Shown here piece after piece: positions 26,803 to 35,740 of a DNA stretch of 64,000 nucleotides (position 1 is its first letter; every line of letters starts with the position of its first letter). The position numbers and the translations under genes were made by a program. Location: assembly GCF_026240905.1 (NCBI RefSeq), contig NZ_JAPEVI010000002.1, forward strand, positions 1 to 64,000. Reading direction: 5' to 3'. The DNA is from Roseibium salinum. Lineage in GTDB: Bacteria > Pseudomonadota > Alphaproteobacteria > Rhizobiales > Stappiaceae. The notes beneath the pieces are model-generated. The model was given only the letters and a program-made list of their open reading frames with translations. It did no database searches and had not been told where the DNA came from.

Positions 26803-27738
26803 ATGTCACGCGGTCGTCAAAACCAGGCTCAAGGCCAACTCGAAGCCCAGGGCCAGCTCCAGGGCCAAGCTGAACTTCAGGCACAGTTGCAGGGGCAGGG
26901 CCAGGGCCAGGGCCAAGGCCAGTCTGAACACCAGGGCCAGGGCCAGGGACAGCACCAGGGACAGAGCCAGTATGCCGGTCAGTCCGCCACTCAGGCTGCC
27001 GTCCAGGATCTGCACTCTTCATCCTGGAACGGCAATGCCAATGGCAACGGCAATGCCAACGGAAATCTGAATGGCAACGGCAATGCCAACGGCAACCTGA
27101 ACGGCAACGCCAATATCAACGCCAACGAGAACACGGTCGATAATGAACTCGACAATGATGTCGATAACGACGTCGAAAATACAGTCGAAAGCAAAGTCGA
27201 TACCGAAGTCAATACCAAAGTGGACACCGATATCGACGTGAGCGTCGACCTTGATCTCGATTCCCTGCCCAGCGACAGCGATTTCATCGACGTCGAAGAC
27301 ATGGGCATCGAATGCATCGAGGATTCGGTGGCGCAGGTTGATGCGGTCGTCCAGACGGCGACCAACGGCAACAACTTCAACCTCGACCAGATCAACAACA
27401 TGGCCGACAACGACTACCAGGGCTTTGCCAATGTGTCGTTCGACGGCGGCCAGGCCGGCTATGGCCTGGTCGGTGATATCGGCCTTGGCAATGATGATCT
27501 GGGCGGCGGTTTCGTTCAGGCCGCATCCGCTACCGGCGGCGCATCCAGTGCCAACCACGCAACCGCGAGCATTGGCGATGACGGCACGAACGAAGGTGTC
27601 GGTTCTGCAACCGCGGACGGCATCATCAACCAGGAAGCCTTCACGCAGAACATCGTGATGGGTGCCAACGTCCAGTACAACAACAGCGAAATCGTGGGCG
27701 GCAACCAGTCGGTCTACGACGACAGCGACTCCGTATAA
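26803..27738 (+). CDS. Low-complexity Gln/Gly- and Asn/Gly-rich acidic repeat protein, likely T1SS substrate 1
   Basis: A 311-residue protein of a kind I do not recognise. ATG 26803 has the ribosome site AAGGAG seven bases upstream. Four zones are visible: residues 6-64 are a Gln/Gly tract, residues about 76-108 an Asn/Gly/Ala tract, residues 110-153 eleven consecutive tetrapeptides, and the remainder an acidic, Asn/Gly-rich tail ending YDDSDSV. There is no signal peptide. With the secretion ATPase and adaptor two genes downstream, I infer export by type I secretion. The tail contains DQINNMADND, the same Q-x-N-x3-D-x-D motif repeated in the next gene's product. The composition resembles prion-like or matrix proteins. 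Confidence 0.72.
   Translation: MSRGRQNQAQGQLEAQGQLQGQAELQAQLQGQGQGQGQGQSEHQGQGQGQHQGQSQYAGQSATQAAVQDLHSSSWNGNANGNGNANGNLNGNGNANGNLNGNANINANENTVDNELDNDVDNDVENTVESKVDTEVNTKVDTDIDVSVDLDLDSLPSDSDFIDVEDMGIECIEDSVAQVDAVVQTATNGNNFNLDQINNMADNDYQGFANVSFDGGQAGYGLVGDIGLGNDDLGGGFVQAASATGGASSANHATASIGDDGTNEGVGSATADGIINQEAFTQNIVMGANVQYNNSEIVGGNQSVYDDSDSV
26815..27120 (+). repeat. Gln/Gly then Asn/Gly coding repeats
   Basis: Short tandem repeats within the first repeat-protein gene. Runs of CAGGGC-type hexamers (about 26880-26960) encode Gln-Gly. AACGGCAATGCC-type dodecamers (about 27030-27110) encode Asn-Gly-Asn-Ala. Adjacent units are nearly identical at the DNA level, so length change by strand slippage is plausible. 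Confidence 0.8.
27130..27261 (+). repeat. Eleven tandem tetrapeptides, pattern x-x-[VLI]-[DEN]
   Basis: Eleven uninterrupted four-residue units inside the first repeat protein, starting NTVD and ending LDLD. Position 3 is always Val, Leu or Ile and position 4 is acidic or Asn. Codons vary between units, so the pattern is kept at protein level. A period of four with one buried residue suggests a regular fibre-like or helical element, possibly metal-binding. Confidence 0.75.
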
Positions 27739-27752
27739 CCGGATCAATACCG

Positions 27753-27783
27753 CCGGCTCGCGCAATCACTTTGCGCGGGCCGG
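27753..27783 (+). terminator. Hairpin between repeat-protein genes 1 and 2
   Basis: A 13-bp stem (27753-27765 with 27771-27783, one G-U pair) and a 5-base loop, followed by a moderately T-rich TCGTTGTTGT. It starts 14 bases after the stop of gene 1. It may partly terminate transcription so that the first protein is made in excess. Confidence 0.6.
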
Positions 27784-27889
27784 TCGTTGTTGTGCGCGTA
27801 TCGAGGAAGTACAGGGTTGCGCCCGTTTCGTGGCAAGACCTGGCCGCTTCCCGCCGCAACCAACCCCAGGAACGGGGAAGGAAGCCACG

Positions 27890-29841
27890 ATGTTGCATTC
27901 AGGCGTTACCGAACTGATCTGGCACTTTGCCGGCTACCTGCACCTCACGGACGAAGTTGCCCGTGCGCGGGAGCTATACGAGGACATGAACGCCGCCCAG
28001 GCTGCGTCGGAATATGAACCCGGTAGCCCGGTTGAAGACCAGGATATCGATGACCTGGACGAACTCGGTTCGGGCAGAGGCGACGTGCACTGGCCGGTCT
28101 TCGATCAGGCCGTGCACCTGTCAGCGGCCAATGAGTTGCGGAACGTGGCCGGCGACGTCCAGCCGGCCGATTTCGCCCTTGGCTCGATTTCCCGTTTTCA
28201 CCGGGTGCCGAACGCGGATTTCCAGATCGACATGACCGGCGCCGGCCGGGACACCAGCCTCAGGCGCCAGGAAGGCGGCGACGAGACCAATGTCGACGTC
28301 GATCAGATCAATTTTCTCAGCGACAACGACCGTTTTGGCGTGAGATTCGGTCTCACAACCGAAGAGGTTGCCGGAATCGACATCGCCGCTGAAATCAGTT
28401 CCTTGCGCGGCCTTGCCGCAAGCGCGGGAGCCGAGGAGCTATTCCCCTCGATGAGTGGAAGCATCCCGGACGTCGCGTCAAGCGTGGTTGAGATGCAGAC
28501 AGACAGTGCTGCCTCCGGAGAGGCGCCGGCACATCTGGAGTTCGGCGTTTACGTGGACGGGATCCTGCAAACAGGCGGGCCCGAAGCGGATCCGGAGACC
28601 GAAGAGCCTGTGGGTCAGGAAGACGACGCGCGCCGCGACGGCGCTCCCCGCCCCTCCCCGGCCAGCCAGACGACTGGCAACCGGGCGATCCCGGTTCGCA
28701 GGCGGCCGAGCTCGGCAGCAACACAGCCTATAACGGCGCCGTCATCGTGGATTTCGACGAAGCCTGCGGAACGTTCGTTGTCCTGGGCAACTCGTACCGG
28801 ACCAATGCCGTTGTCCAGACCAATGTCTATTCCGACAGCGATCACGTCAGAATTGGAGGAAACGGGCCGGAGGCCTTTGTTGCCCTCAACCAGAACGAGG
28901 CCACGAATACGGCGGAGCTCTCGCAAGAAGCGCTGCTCGACGGGGTTGTCGACTATCGTGGCCTCACCGGGTTCCACTGGAATATCGATATTTCCTACGG
29001 GAACTACTACGACGTCAAAACCCTGTATCAGGAAAACACCCTCTATTCGAACGACATCGTGTGCCAGACAACGACCGGTGCCTACTATCGGGTGATGGTC
29101 GACGCCAATGGGCAATCAAACACCGTACAGGTGGAAGATTTCGGCAACAGCTATGACCTGATCGTTGTCCTGGGGAACTACCACGCCGGCAATTTCATCC
29201 ATCAGACGAACATCCTGCTCGACAATGACTGGATGACCATGACCGCTCCCGGCGAGGGCGGCGCCCAGACGATCTATGGCGGTCAGAACCAGCTCTCGAA
29301 CGAAGCCGCCATCTCCTATTACGGCCTGGACGGGTATGCCGGCGTATCGTCCGACTTCGAAGCCTTCATCCGGAGCCTGGAGACGCGGGATGATATCCCG
29401 CCCGAGGAATGGTGGTCCTATTCCGGATCGGGCTCGACGGAAATGAATGTGCTGTTCGTGACCGGTGACTATTACGACATCAACTACATCCGTCAGCTCA
29501 ATCTCGTCGCGGACGCCGATGCGGCGATGCAGATCGCAGGCAACGGCACGGACCAGTTCGTTTCGACGGGCGGAAACACCGCAACAAACTTCGCCACCAT
29601 CATCGATGTCGGGGCCTATGGCGATCAGTATGTCGGCGGTGAGGCCTATGAGGACTGGACACTGGTCCAGACCAACATCATCAGCGCCGAAGACGATGAG
29701 GTGATTTACGGAGATTCCAGTGAGCTGGCCAGCGAAGTCGTCGCCTTCGCCTACGCCGGCGAAGAGGAGGAGGGCCAGGTGGATGCCGGGGTGATGCCGA
29801 TGTCCTCAGGCGGCGACGAACTCGGCCACTTAATGGCCTGA
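27890..29841 (+). pseudogene. Acidic repeat protein with five 19-residue Q-x-N repeats, likely T1SS substrate 2 (one-base frameshift)
   Basis: I do not recognise this family. ATG 27890 has a good ribosome site (AAGGAAG). The frame breaks in the C-rich stretch 28646-28659. Adding one C joins the N-terminal 250 residues to a 400-residue C-terminal part, giving 650 residues. No decay is seen on either side. The N-terminal part is helical (ELIWHFAGYLHLTDEVARAREL) and then acidic, with DVDQINFLSDND. The C-terminal part carries five 19-residue repeats separated by linkers, several with a GGNxxxN-like box. There is no signal peptide. Position directly before the type I secretion genes suggests it is exported by them, with the first repeat protein. 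Confidence 0.7.
28786..29694 (+). repeat. Five copies of a 19-residue repeat, G-[NDE]-x-[YH]-x6-Q-x-N-x5-D
   Basis: The units lie at 28786-28842, 28999-29055, 29173-29229, 29464-29520 and 29638-29694. The first reads GNSYRTNAVVQTNVYSDSD and the fourth GDYYDINYIRQLNLVADAD. Gly1, Gln11, Asn13 and Asp19 are invariant, position 4 is Tyr or His, and position 7 is usually Asn. The linkers are of unequal length. The DNA of the units differs clearly, so selection acts on the protein. The Gln/Asn ladder recalls amyloid-forming curlin repeats in style but not in sequence. Confidence 0.8.
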
Positions 29842-29924
29842 ATGCATAATTTTTTGAAGACTTTTTGAGCGTGTACCCGTCTGCCGGTGAAACAAGGCGA
29901 AAACGACGGGTGGGGAGAGTTTCG

Positions 29925-32392
29925 ATGAGGTTTGGCGAGCAGAATGCCGGCCCGAATACCGTTGACAACAGTCGGGCCGAAACCGGAACCGTGGGCCCCC
30001 TTCCCGCTGGAGGGGACACAATTATTCAAACACGTGTCGGCCGCATGCGTGAGCATGACGAAGCGATGGCGCGCCCGGCCGGGAACGGCAATGTCGCCAT
30101 TGCCACGGCCGCACTGCAGCCCGATATCGCTCCATCCGGAGAGACCGGAGCGCCGGACGCTCAAGCCGGGCAGAACGACGCCGAACCGGCGCAAGACGCT
30201 ACAACTCGCCGCGACGGGCAGGCCGAGAACCCGGCGATCGCCGAATTTGTCGAGACCAATGAGGCAATCCGGTCGATGATCGAGGTGGTCGAGGCGGAGC
30301 AGTCTCTGCTGTGGGTCTCCAGCCCGGCCTCGGCAAGGAATGCAAGCGCTCCGAAACTTCGCGTCGTGGACGGCGAAAGTGCGGCCGATGCCGAGGATCC
30401 GGCCGAACAGAACCGGATCGTCAATCTGGAAGCAAAGGCAGCGCCGGATGCCCGTGTCGACCCGGCCCGGCCCGTCAAGGATCAGCCCTTACCGCAGATC
30501 CCCCCTCGCGTTCGGACAAGAGTTCGGATCAGCCCTCACGATCCCTTCGCCAGGCGGATGCCGGGGGCGGACAGGGATCGGGCACCGGTGGCGGGTCGGG
30601 TGGCCGCGGTGGCGGCGGCGGTAGCGGACCGGGTGGCGGCAGGCCGGCCGCCAATCCCAACCTCGGCAAGCGCTACTACGATCAGAACTTTCGCGATGTC
30701 CTGACCAAGGGCCTCGCCGGGTGCCGCCGCGGCCTCGTAACGGTCGCGATCTTTTCCTTTTTCGTCAACGCGCTGGTGCTGAGCATTCCCATCTACCTGT
30801 TCCAGATTTCGGACCGGGTCTTGACCAGCCGGAGCACCGACACGCTGATCATGCTGTCGGCGCTGGTCGTCGGTTTCCTGCTCATCCATGTTCTGCTGGA
30901 CATGGTTCGGCGCGTCCTTCTGATGCGCATTGCCGTCGAAACGGAGACGCGGCTCGGTCCCTCTGTCCTCAGCGCAGCCGCAAGGGCTTCCCAGAACGGC
31001 TCAAACCGCGAATATCAGACTCTCGGCGACCTGCAGCACCTGCGCAATTTCATCACCGGGCCGGTTTTGCTGACCATTTTCGACATTCCAATCATTCCGA
31101 TCTATCTGCTGGCGGTTTACCTCATTCATCCGCAATTGGGCTTCATAGTTACCTGCACGGGCGGTCTCCTGCTGGTGATTGCACTTGTAAACCAGAAGCT
31201 GACGGCAGTTCCTTTCGGCCAGGCCAACGCCTATGGCACGCGGGCGAACCTCCAGGCCGACGCCATGTCGCGCAATGCGCAGGTGATCAACGCCATGGGC
31301 ATGATTCCCGAAGGGGTCCAGATCTGGGGACGCGAGACATTGGAGTCGCTGAAAGCCCAGGTGATTGCCCAGGACCGCAACGTGCTGATGTCGTCCCTGT
31401 CCAAGTTCATCCGCCTGTGCACGCAGATCGGCATGCTCGGCTGGGGAGCATGGCTTGCGCTGAACAGCGAGTTGACGGGCGGCATGCTTATCGCGGCATC
31501 GATTGTCGGCAGCCGTGCTCTGGCTCCGATCGAAGGCGCCATCGAGGGCTGGCGGGGTTTCATCCAGGCCCGCTCTTCCTTTGCCCGCATAAAGACGCTG
31601 CTGCTGAATTCGCCCCTCAACCTGGAACGCCTGCGCCTGCCCCGTGCACAAGGACGGGTGACGGTGGAGCGCGTGCTCTATGTCCCGCCGCCGACGAAGA
31701 AAGTGATCCTGAACGGCGTCTCCTTCCATCTGGAGCCGGGCGAGTCGCTGGCCATCGTCGGTGCTTCCGGTTCGGGCAAATCGACCCTGGGCCGGATGCT
31801 GGTCGGCTCGATCGTGCCGACTGCGGGCAATGTCCGCCTCGATCATATGGATCTTCGCAACTGGGACCCGCGCCAGTTCGGCGAGAGCGTCGGCTACCTG
31901 CCGCAGGACGTGCAGCTGTTCCCTGCGACGATCAAGGCCAACATCGCCCGCATGCGCGAGGACGCCACGGATGAGCAGATCTACGATGCCGCCGATACCG
32001 CCGATGTTCACGAAATGATTTCCCAGTTCGCAACGGGCTATGAAACCATGATCGGCGTCGACGGAGCTCCGCTCTCCGGCGGCCAGAAGCAGAGGATCGG
32101 TCTTGCCAGGGCCTTTTTCGGCGACCCGCGCATGGTCGTGCTGGACGAGCCGAATTCGAATCTCGACGTGCCGGGCGAGCGCGCGCTTGCCCGTGCGCTG
32201 ACGCGGGCCAAGGCCAAGGAAATCACAGTTATCGCAATCACGCAGCGTCCGAGCCTGCTCAGGAATGTCGACAGGATCATGCTGTTGAAGGACGGCACGG
32301 TCCAGGCGCTCGGACCGCGCGACGAGATGATGCAGGTGCTGCGGAACGGTGGCGCAGTGGAAGGCGGAGGCGCGAGCCTTCCGCCGCAATAA
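29925..32392 (+). pseudogene. Type I secretion system permease/ATPase (PrtD family) with long disordered N-terminus (one-base frameshift)
   Basis: The inner-membrane ABC exporter of a type I secretion system. From ATG 29925 (ribosome site GGGGAGAG) the first about 190 residues are acidic and low in hydrophobic residues. The frame breaks at the six-C run 30500-30505, and one extra C restores an 822-residue protein. A Gly-rich linker follows, then a six-helix membrane domain (from GLVTVAIFSFFVNALVLSIP). The ATPase has Walker A GASGSGKST, signature LSGGQKQ and Walker B MVVLDEPNSNLD. There is no C39 peptidase domain, so cargo is not cleaved on export. The N-terminal extension of about 250 residues is unusual for the PrtD group. 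Confidence 0.88.
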
Positions 32393-32450
32393 AGGCACGG
32401 TTGGACCGAAATGAAGCTGTTTCGGGTTCTATTGCAGGAGCATTGAGATC

Positions 32451-33797
32451 ATGTCCTATCTGGCACTAAGCGATGAATGGGACCGCCGGATTGCCAGGGC
32501 GAACCGCAAGGCGAGGCTCTTCGGTTACGGCCTGCTCGTGTGCTGCGTCTTCGGGTTCGGCATCTGGGCCAACGCCGCCCCGATCACCGGTGCCATCGTC
32601 GGCTCGGGCGTGTTCGTGGCCACCGGCGAAAACAAGACCGTCCAGCATTTCGAAGGCGGCGTCATCAAGGAGATCAAGGTGCGCGAGGGGGACCATGTGG
32701 TCCCGGGCCAATCCCTCGTCGTGTTGGATGACGTCGCGCCGCGCGCCGAATTGCGGCGCTTCGAACTGCGACAGGCCCGCCTGGAGGCGATGGAAGCCCG
32801 GTTCCAGGCGGAAATGAACTGGCAGCCGGAAATCAACATGCCGGAAGACCTGGTTCAGCGACGCGGGAACGATCCGGAAATCGCGTCGATCATCGACGCC
32901 CAGAGCCTGACGTTTCAGGCGCGCAGGAACACGCTGATCAGTGAGATCGCAACCCTTGAAGACGGTATAAACGCGCTCAAGGAGCGGATTGGCGGCAGCA
33001 GGATACAGCTCCAGTCGGTCAGGGATCAGCTTGCCTTGATCGATGAGGAGCTGGTCGACAAATCGGCCCTCCTGGACAGCGGTCTGATCCGCAAGCCCGA
33101 GCTTCTTGCCCTGCGCCGTTCAAAGGCCAGCCTGCAAGGCGAAATCGGCCGCCTGACCGGTGAGATCGGTGATGCCCGCGAGCGGATCGCCCGTATCCGG
33201 GAGCAGATCGAAGTGGCGCGCAATACGGCGACCAAGCAGGCGGTGGACCAGCTGCATGAGGTCCACGCCGAACTGGACGACGTGCGCGAGCGGGTGCGCA
33301 CAGCCCGGGCCATTGTCGGGCGCGTCAATATAACCGCTCCCGTTGCGGGCATCGTGGTGAAACTGCGCTACCACACCTCGGGAGGCGTGATCGAGGCAGG
33401 CAAAAGCGTTCTGGAGATCGTTCCGGTCCAGGAAGAAATGCTCATCGAGGTTCCGGTTCGCCCGCAGGATATCGACAGCGTGCAGAAGGGTCAGCGCGCG
33501 ACCGTGCGGCTGACCGCGCTGAGTCAGCGCGTCACGCCCATGGTCGATGGAACCGTAATTTATATTTCCGCCGATGCCCTGCCGAATGACAAGTCCGGTC
33601 AGCAACAATCCGGAGCGCCGGATGCCTATGTCGCCCGTGTCCGTCTGGACCGCTCGGCCCGCGACCTCGTACGCGACTTCACGCCGACACCCGGCATGCC
33701 GGCCGAGGTCTACATCACGACAGCTGAACGGACGTTCTTTGAGTATCTGACCGAACCGGTCCGCGATTCCATGACGCGGGCCTTCCGGGAGCCATGA
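32451..33797 (+). CDS. HlyD-family type I secretion adaptor (PrtE type)
   Basis: A 448-residue membrane fusion protein linking the ABC exporter to an outer-membrane channel. A single N-terminal helix (about residues 25-42) is followed by a lipoyl-like half motif (GSGVFVATGENKTVQHFEGGVIKEI), a long coiled-coil hairpin (about 100-290) and the second lipoyl half (ITAPVAGIVVKLRYHTSGGVI). The C-terminus has the usual VRLTALSQRVTPMVDGTVIYIS. It follows the ATPase gene by 58 bases. No TolC-type outer-membrane gene is seen in this window, so a shared TolC elsewhere is expected. Confidence 0.93.
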   Translation: MSYLALSDEWDRRIARANRKARLFGYGLLVCCVFGFGIWANAAPITGAIVGSGVFVATGENKTVQHFEGGVIKEIKVREGDHVVPGQSLVVLDDVAPRAELRRFELRQARLEAMEARFQAEMNWQPEINMPEDLVQRRGNDPEIASIIDAQSLTFQARRNTLISEIATLEDGINALKERIGGSRIQLQSVRDQLALIDEELVDKSALLDSGLIRKPELLALRRSKASLQGEIGRLTGEIGDARERIARIREQIEVARNTATKQAVDQLHEVHAELDDVRERVRTARAIVGRVNITAPVAGIVVKLRYHTSGGVIEAGKSVLEIVPVQEEMLIEVPVRPQDIDSVQKGQRATVRLTALSQRVTPMVDGTVIYISADALPNDKSGQQQSGAPDAYVARVRLDRSARDLVRDFTPTPGMPAEVYITTAERTFFEYLTEPVRDSMTRAFREP

Positions 33798-34129
33798 AGA
33801 TGCCAGGAAGGTCACGCACGAGCCGCTGTCCGGTGTTGTCGAAACGAATGGCCGTTCCGCGTGCCGGCAAATCGAACGGAGGCAAATGCGCTGGCCTGTA
33901 CTTTGGACCGTCCGGGGAAATGCCAATAATATGTTCTATCTTCATTGATATAAATCAGCATACAGACAACAACGACTATAACGCGATGTCACTAGTGCAT
34001 GTAAAATGCCAGCATCCAATCCCGGTAATCTACGATTGCCGCGGCCCCCTCTGACACACGACCCTCTTTGCGGGTCCCAGAACAAGAAAGGCGTTGGAGA
34101 CGCTCGAAACGTGAGTAGGAGTATTTATT
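33798..34129. other. Gene-free AT-rich stretch after the T1SS genes
   Basis: About 330 bases, AT-rich from 33925 to 34030. It contains TTGAT-ATAA-ATCAG at 33945-33958, one base from the FNR/FixK consensus (TTGAT-N4-ATCAA), 171 bases upstream of the next gene. A short GACCC/GGGTC hairpin is near 34060-34076. No T1SS terminator is obvious. Confidence 0.4.
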
Positions 34130-34642
34130 ATGTCCATTTTATCGGAAAAATACTTTTGGAATGAAGCTGCAGCGTATGAGTTCGTAGAAGCTCAGATGTG
34201 GCCCAAGGGGCCTGTCTGCCCTCATTGCGGAACGTGCGACAATATTCGCAAGCTCAATGGCGCAACGACGCGGATCGGCACCTATAAATGTTACCACTGC
34301 CACCGCCCGTTCACCGTCAAGATCGGGACGATCTTCGAAGCGAGCCGGCTGCCCATGCATGTCTGGTTGCAGTCCATCTATCTGATTGCGCAGTCGGACT
34401 CCCTCATGCCGGTGAGGGAACTGGAACAGGCCCTGGGGATTTCGGCGAAAACGGCCAAGGTGATTGCCCACCGCCTGCACAAGGCAATGCTCGTTTCGCA
34501 GCCGCGCAAGTCGGGCACGAAAGCCGGTCCGAAATCCTGCATTCCGTCTGCGGGCAGGAAACCCGGCCAGCTTGAAGAGGCACCCCCGCAGCGTCGCCTG
34601 CCGGCGATCCGAGACTTTTTCTCATCCATGGGGGCATCGTGA
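34130..34642 (+). CDS. Zinc-ribbon and helix-turn-helix protein derived from an IS1595-type transposase
   Basis: A 170-residue protein that matches the N-terminal half of IS1595-family (ISXO2-like) transposases. It has a zinc ribbon CPHCG at residues 24-28 paired with YKCYHCHRPFTVKIGTIFE, then the conserved WLQSIYLIAQ and a helix-turn-helix ELEQALGISAKTAKVIAHRL. The catalytic DDE domain is absent. The chain ends in a basic, low-complexity tail. It has its own ribosome site (TAGGAG) and is translationally coupled to a small gene. It may be a domesticated DNA-binding protein or simply a transposase remnant. No terminal inverted repeats were found around it. Confidence 0.7.
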   Translation: MSILSEKYFWNEAAAYEFVEAQMWPKGPVCPHCGTCDNIRKLNGATTRIGTYKCYHCHRPFTVKIGTIFEASRLPMHVWLQSIYLIAQSDSLMPVRELEQALGISAKTAKVIAHRLHKAMLVSQPRKSGTKAGPKSCIPSAGRKPGQLEEAPPQRRLPAIRDFFSSMGAS

Positions 34643-34860
34643 CGAAAGGCGGCAAGGACGACCGGAAACAGGAAAAGGCGGACGGCAAACCGCAGCCGCA
34701 GGAGAGCGACGCGCCCGTCCCCGACAGCGGGGATCACGGAACGGACCAATACGAGACGTTCCTCGATCAGGCGAAAGAGCTTGACGACGCGGCCGCCGAA
34801 AACAGGTTTCAGTCCGTGTTGCGCCGGATCCTGCCGGTTCGCAGGAAACCGCGGAAGTAG
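34639..34860 (+). CDS. Small charged hypothetical protein coupled to the zinc-ribbon gene
   Basis: A 73-residue protein starting at GTG 34639 inside a GTGA overlap with the preceding stop. The N-terminal half is Lys/Glu/Asp-rich and disordered. The C-terminal half (YETFLDQAKELDDAAAENRF, ending in a run of Arg/Lys) is helical and basic. Similar small proteins occur in rhizobia, as far as I remember, without a known function. The coupling and the strong terminator just after it support a real gene. Confidence 0.55.
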   Translation: MTKGGKDDRKQEKADGKPQPQESDAPVPDSGDHGTDQYETFLDQAKELDDAAAENRFQSVLRRILPVRRKPRK

Positions 34861-34899
34861 ATGACCCGCTGGCCGGCAGCACACCGGCCAGCGGGTCAT
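34861..34899. terminator. 16-bp perfect bidirectional hairpin
   Basis: Arms ATGACCCGCTGGCCGG (34861-34876) and its exact complement (34884-34899) around a 7-base loop. It begins right after the stop of the small rightward gene and contains the stop codon of the leftward gene at 34896. It probably ends transcripts from both sides. Confidence 0.75.
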
Positions 34900-35390
34900 C
34901 GATTACATGGTGCCGCGCCGAATATCGGCCGCTCGAAATAGTCCGACCAAAGAGCATGGATATCGCTGTCATCCAGGGCGGGAAGCAAACCGGCCGCATC
35001 CTCTTCCACAGTCGCGGTGGCGGCAGTGGATCCCTGCCCCTGTGCCATCAGGACAGAATAGAGCGTGGCCGCATTCCGGCACCCCTGCTCGAAATCGCCG
35101 TGACTGTCGGCGCTCAGAAGGCAGGCCTCCTCGCCGATGAGCTCCCCGGGAAGTCCGGTAATATCCCGCCATGCGGCGGCCTGAACGATGCCAAGGGCTT
35201 CCGAACCGATCGATTGCACGCGGCGCTGCGCTATCAGAGTGATGAGCATCGTCAGGAAGCCGACCATATAGGCATCGAGCCACTGATCGTCGGCGATGTC
35301 GCCATTGGTGAAGCGCGTACGGTCCACGAGTGGACGAATACTTGTCACCGCGGCCTTTCGGGCCCGCCACGTTTTCCAGAATTCCAGCAT
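34896..35390 (-). CDS. Conserved hypothetical protein, alphaproteobacterial
   Basis: A 164-residue protein when started at ATG 35390 (MLEFWKTWRARKAAV). A longer form from 35441 is possible, and neither start has a clear ribosome site. A hydrophobic stretch AYMVGFLTMLITLIAQ around residue 45-60 and the segment GSEALGIVQAAAWRDITG stand out, as does LIGEEACLLSADSHGDFEQG. It resembles a small rhizobial family without an assigned function, but that is from memory. The gene stands alone, and its stop lies within a terminator hairpin. Confidence 0.6.
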   Translation of the reverse strand: MLEFWKTWRARKAAVTSIRPLVDRTRFTNGDIADDQWLDAYMVGFLTMLITLIAQRRVQSIGSEALGIVQAAAWRDITGLPGELIGEEACLLSADSHGDFEQGCRNAATLYSVLMAQGQGSTAATATVEEDAAGLLPALDDSDIHALWSDYFERPIFGAAPCNR

Positions 35391-35740
35391 GACATTCGCT
35401 TGTGTCACCGAGAGCTCAAATTGACCCTGGAAGGATACCATTTTCAGTATCAGGCCGGGAGAATAAAGACGTTCCCGGGCTCCTGTTTACCTCCAAGACG
35501 GGCCCTTAAGAACACCTTTGCCCGGAACCAAAGTCATGCGTTGGTACCGGCACAGCGCAAATCTTGGAAAATCTTCGAGCTGGCCCGCCGTCTGCGCTGG
35601 TCAACCACTGCTCACCTGAAGTCAGCATGCGCTCTCCGGACGAAGCCTCGTCCAATGTTGACGTCCCTCAATCCTTTCCGCCGGTTTCGAACCGGATCAC
35701 ATCAAGGGTAATACCCAAGCCAGAAAAGTGCGAGAACGCC
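35391..35740. other. Gene-free stretch between divergent hypothetical genes
   Basis: About 350 bases between the leftward hypothetical gene and the rightward possible HEPN-like gene. Open frames cross it, but none has a ribosome site or plausible composition. I see no repeat or terminator in it. Confidence 0.4.

Noticed and set aside
26880..27120. Regular short DNA repeats resembling a CRISPR-like array
   Set aside because: The repeats are contiguous, in frame and coding, with no unique spacers and no cas genes.
33794..34054. Open frame starting in an ATGA overlap with the HlyD-type gene
   Set aside because: The overlap looks attractive, but the frame enters AT-rich promoter-like DNA, has poor protein composition and no recognisable domain.
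34000..34900. A complete insertion sequence around the zinc-ribbon gene
   Set aside because: There is no DDE domain, no terminal inverted repeat and no target duplication that I can find.
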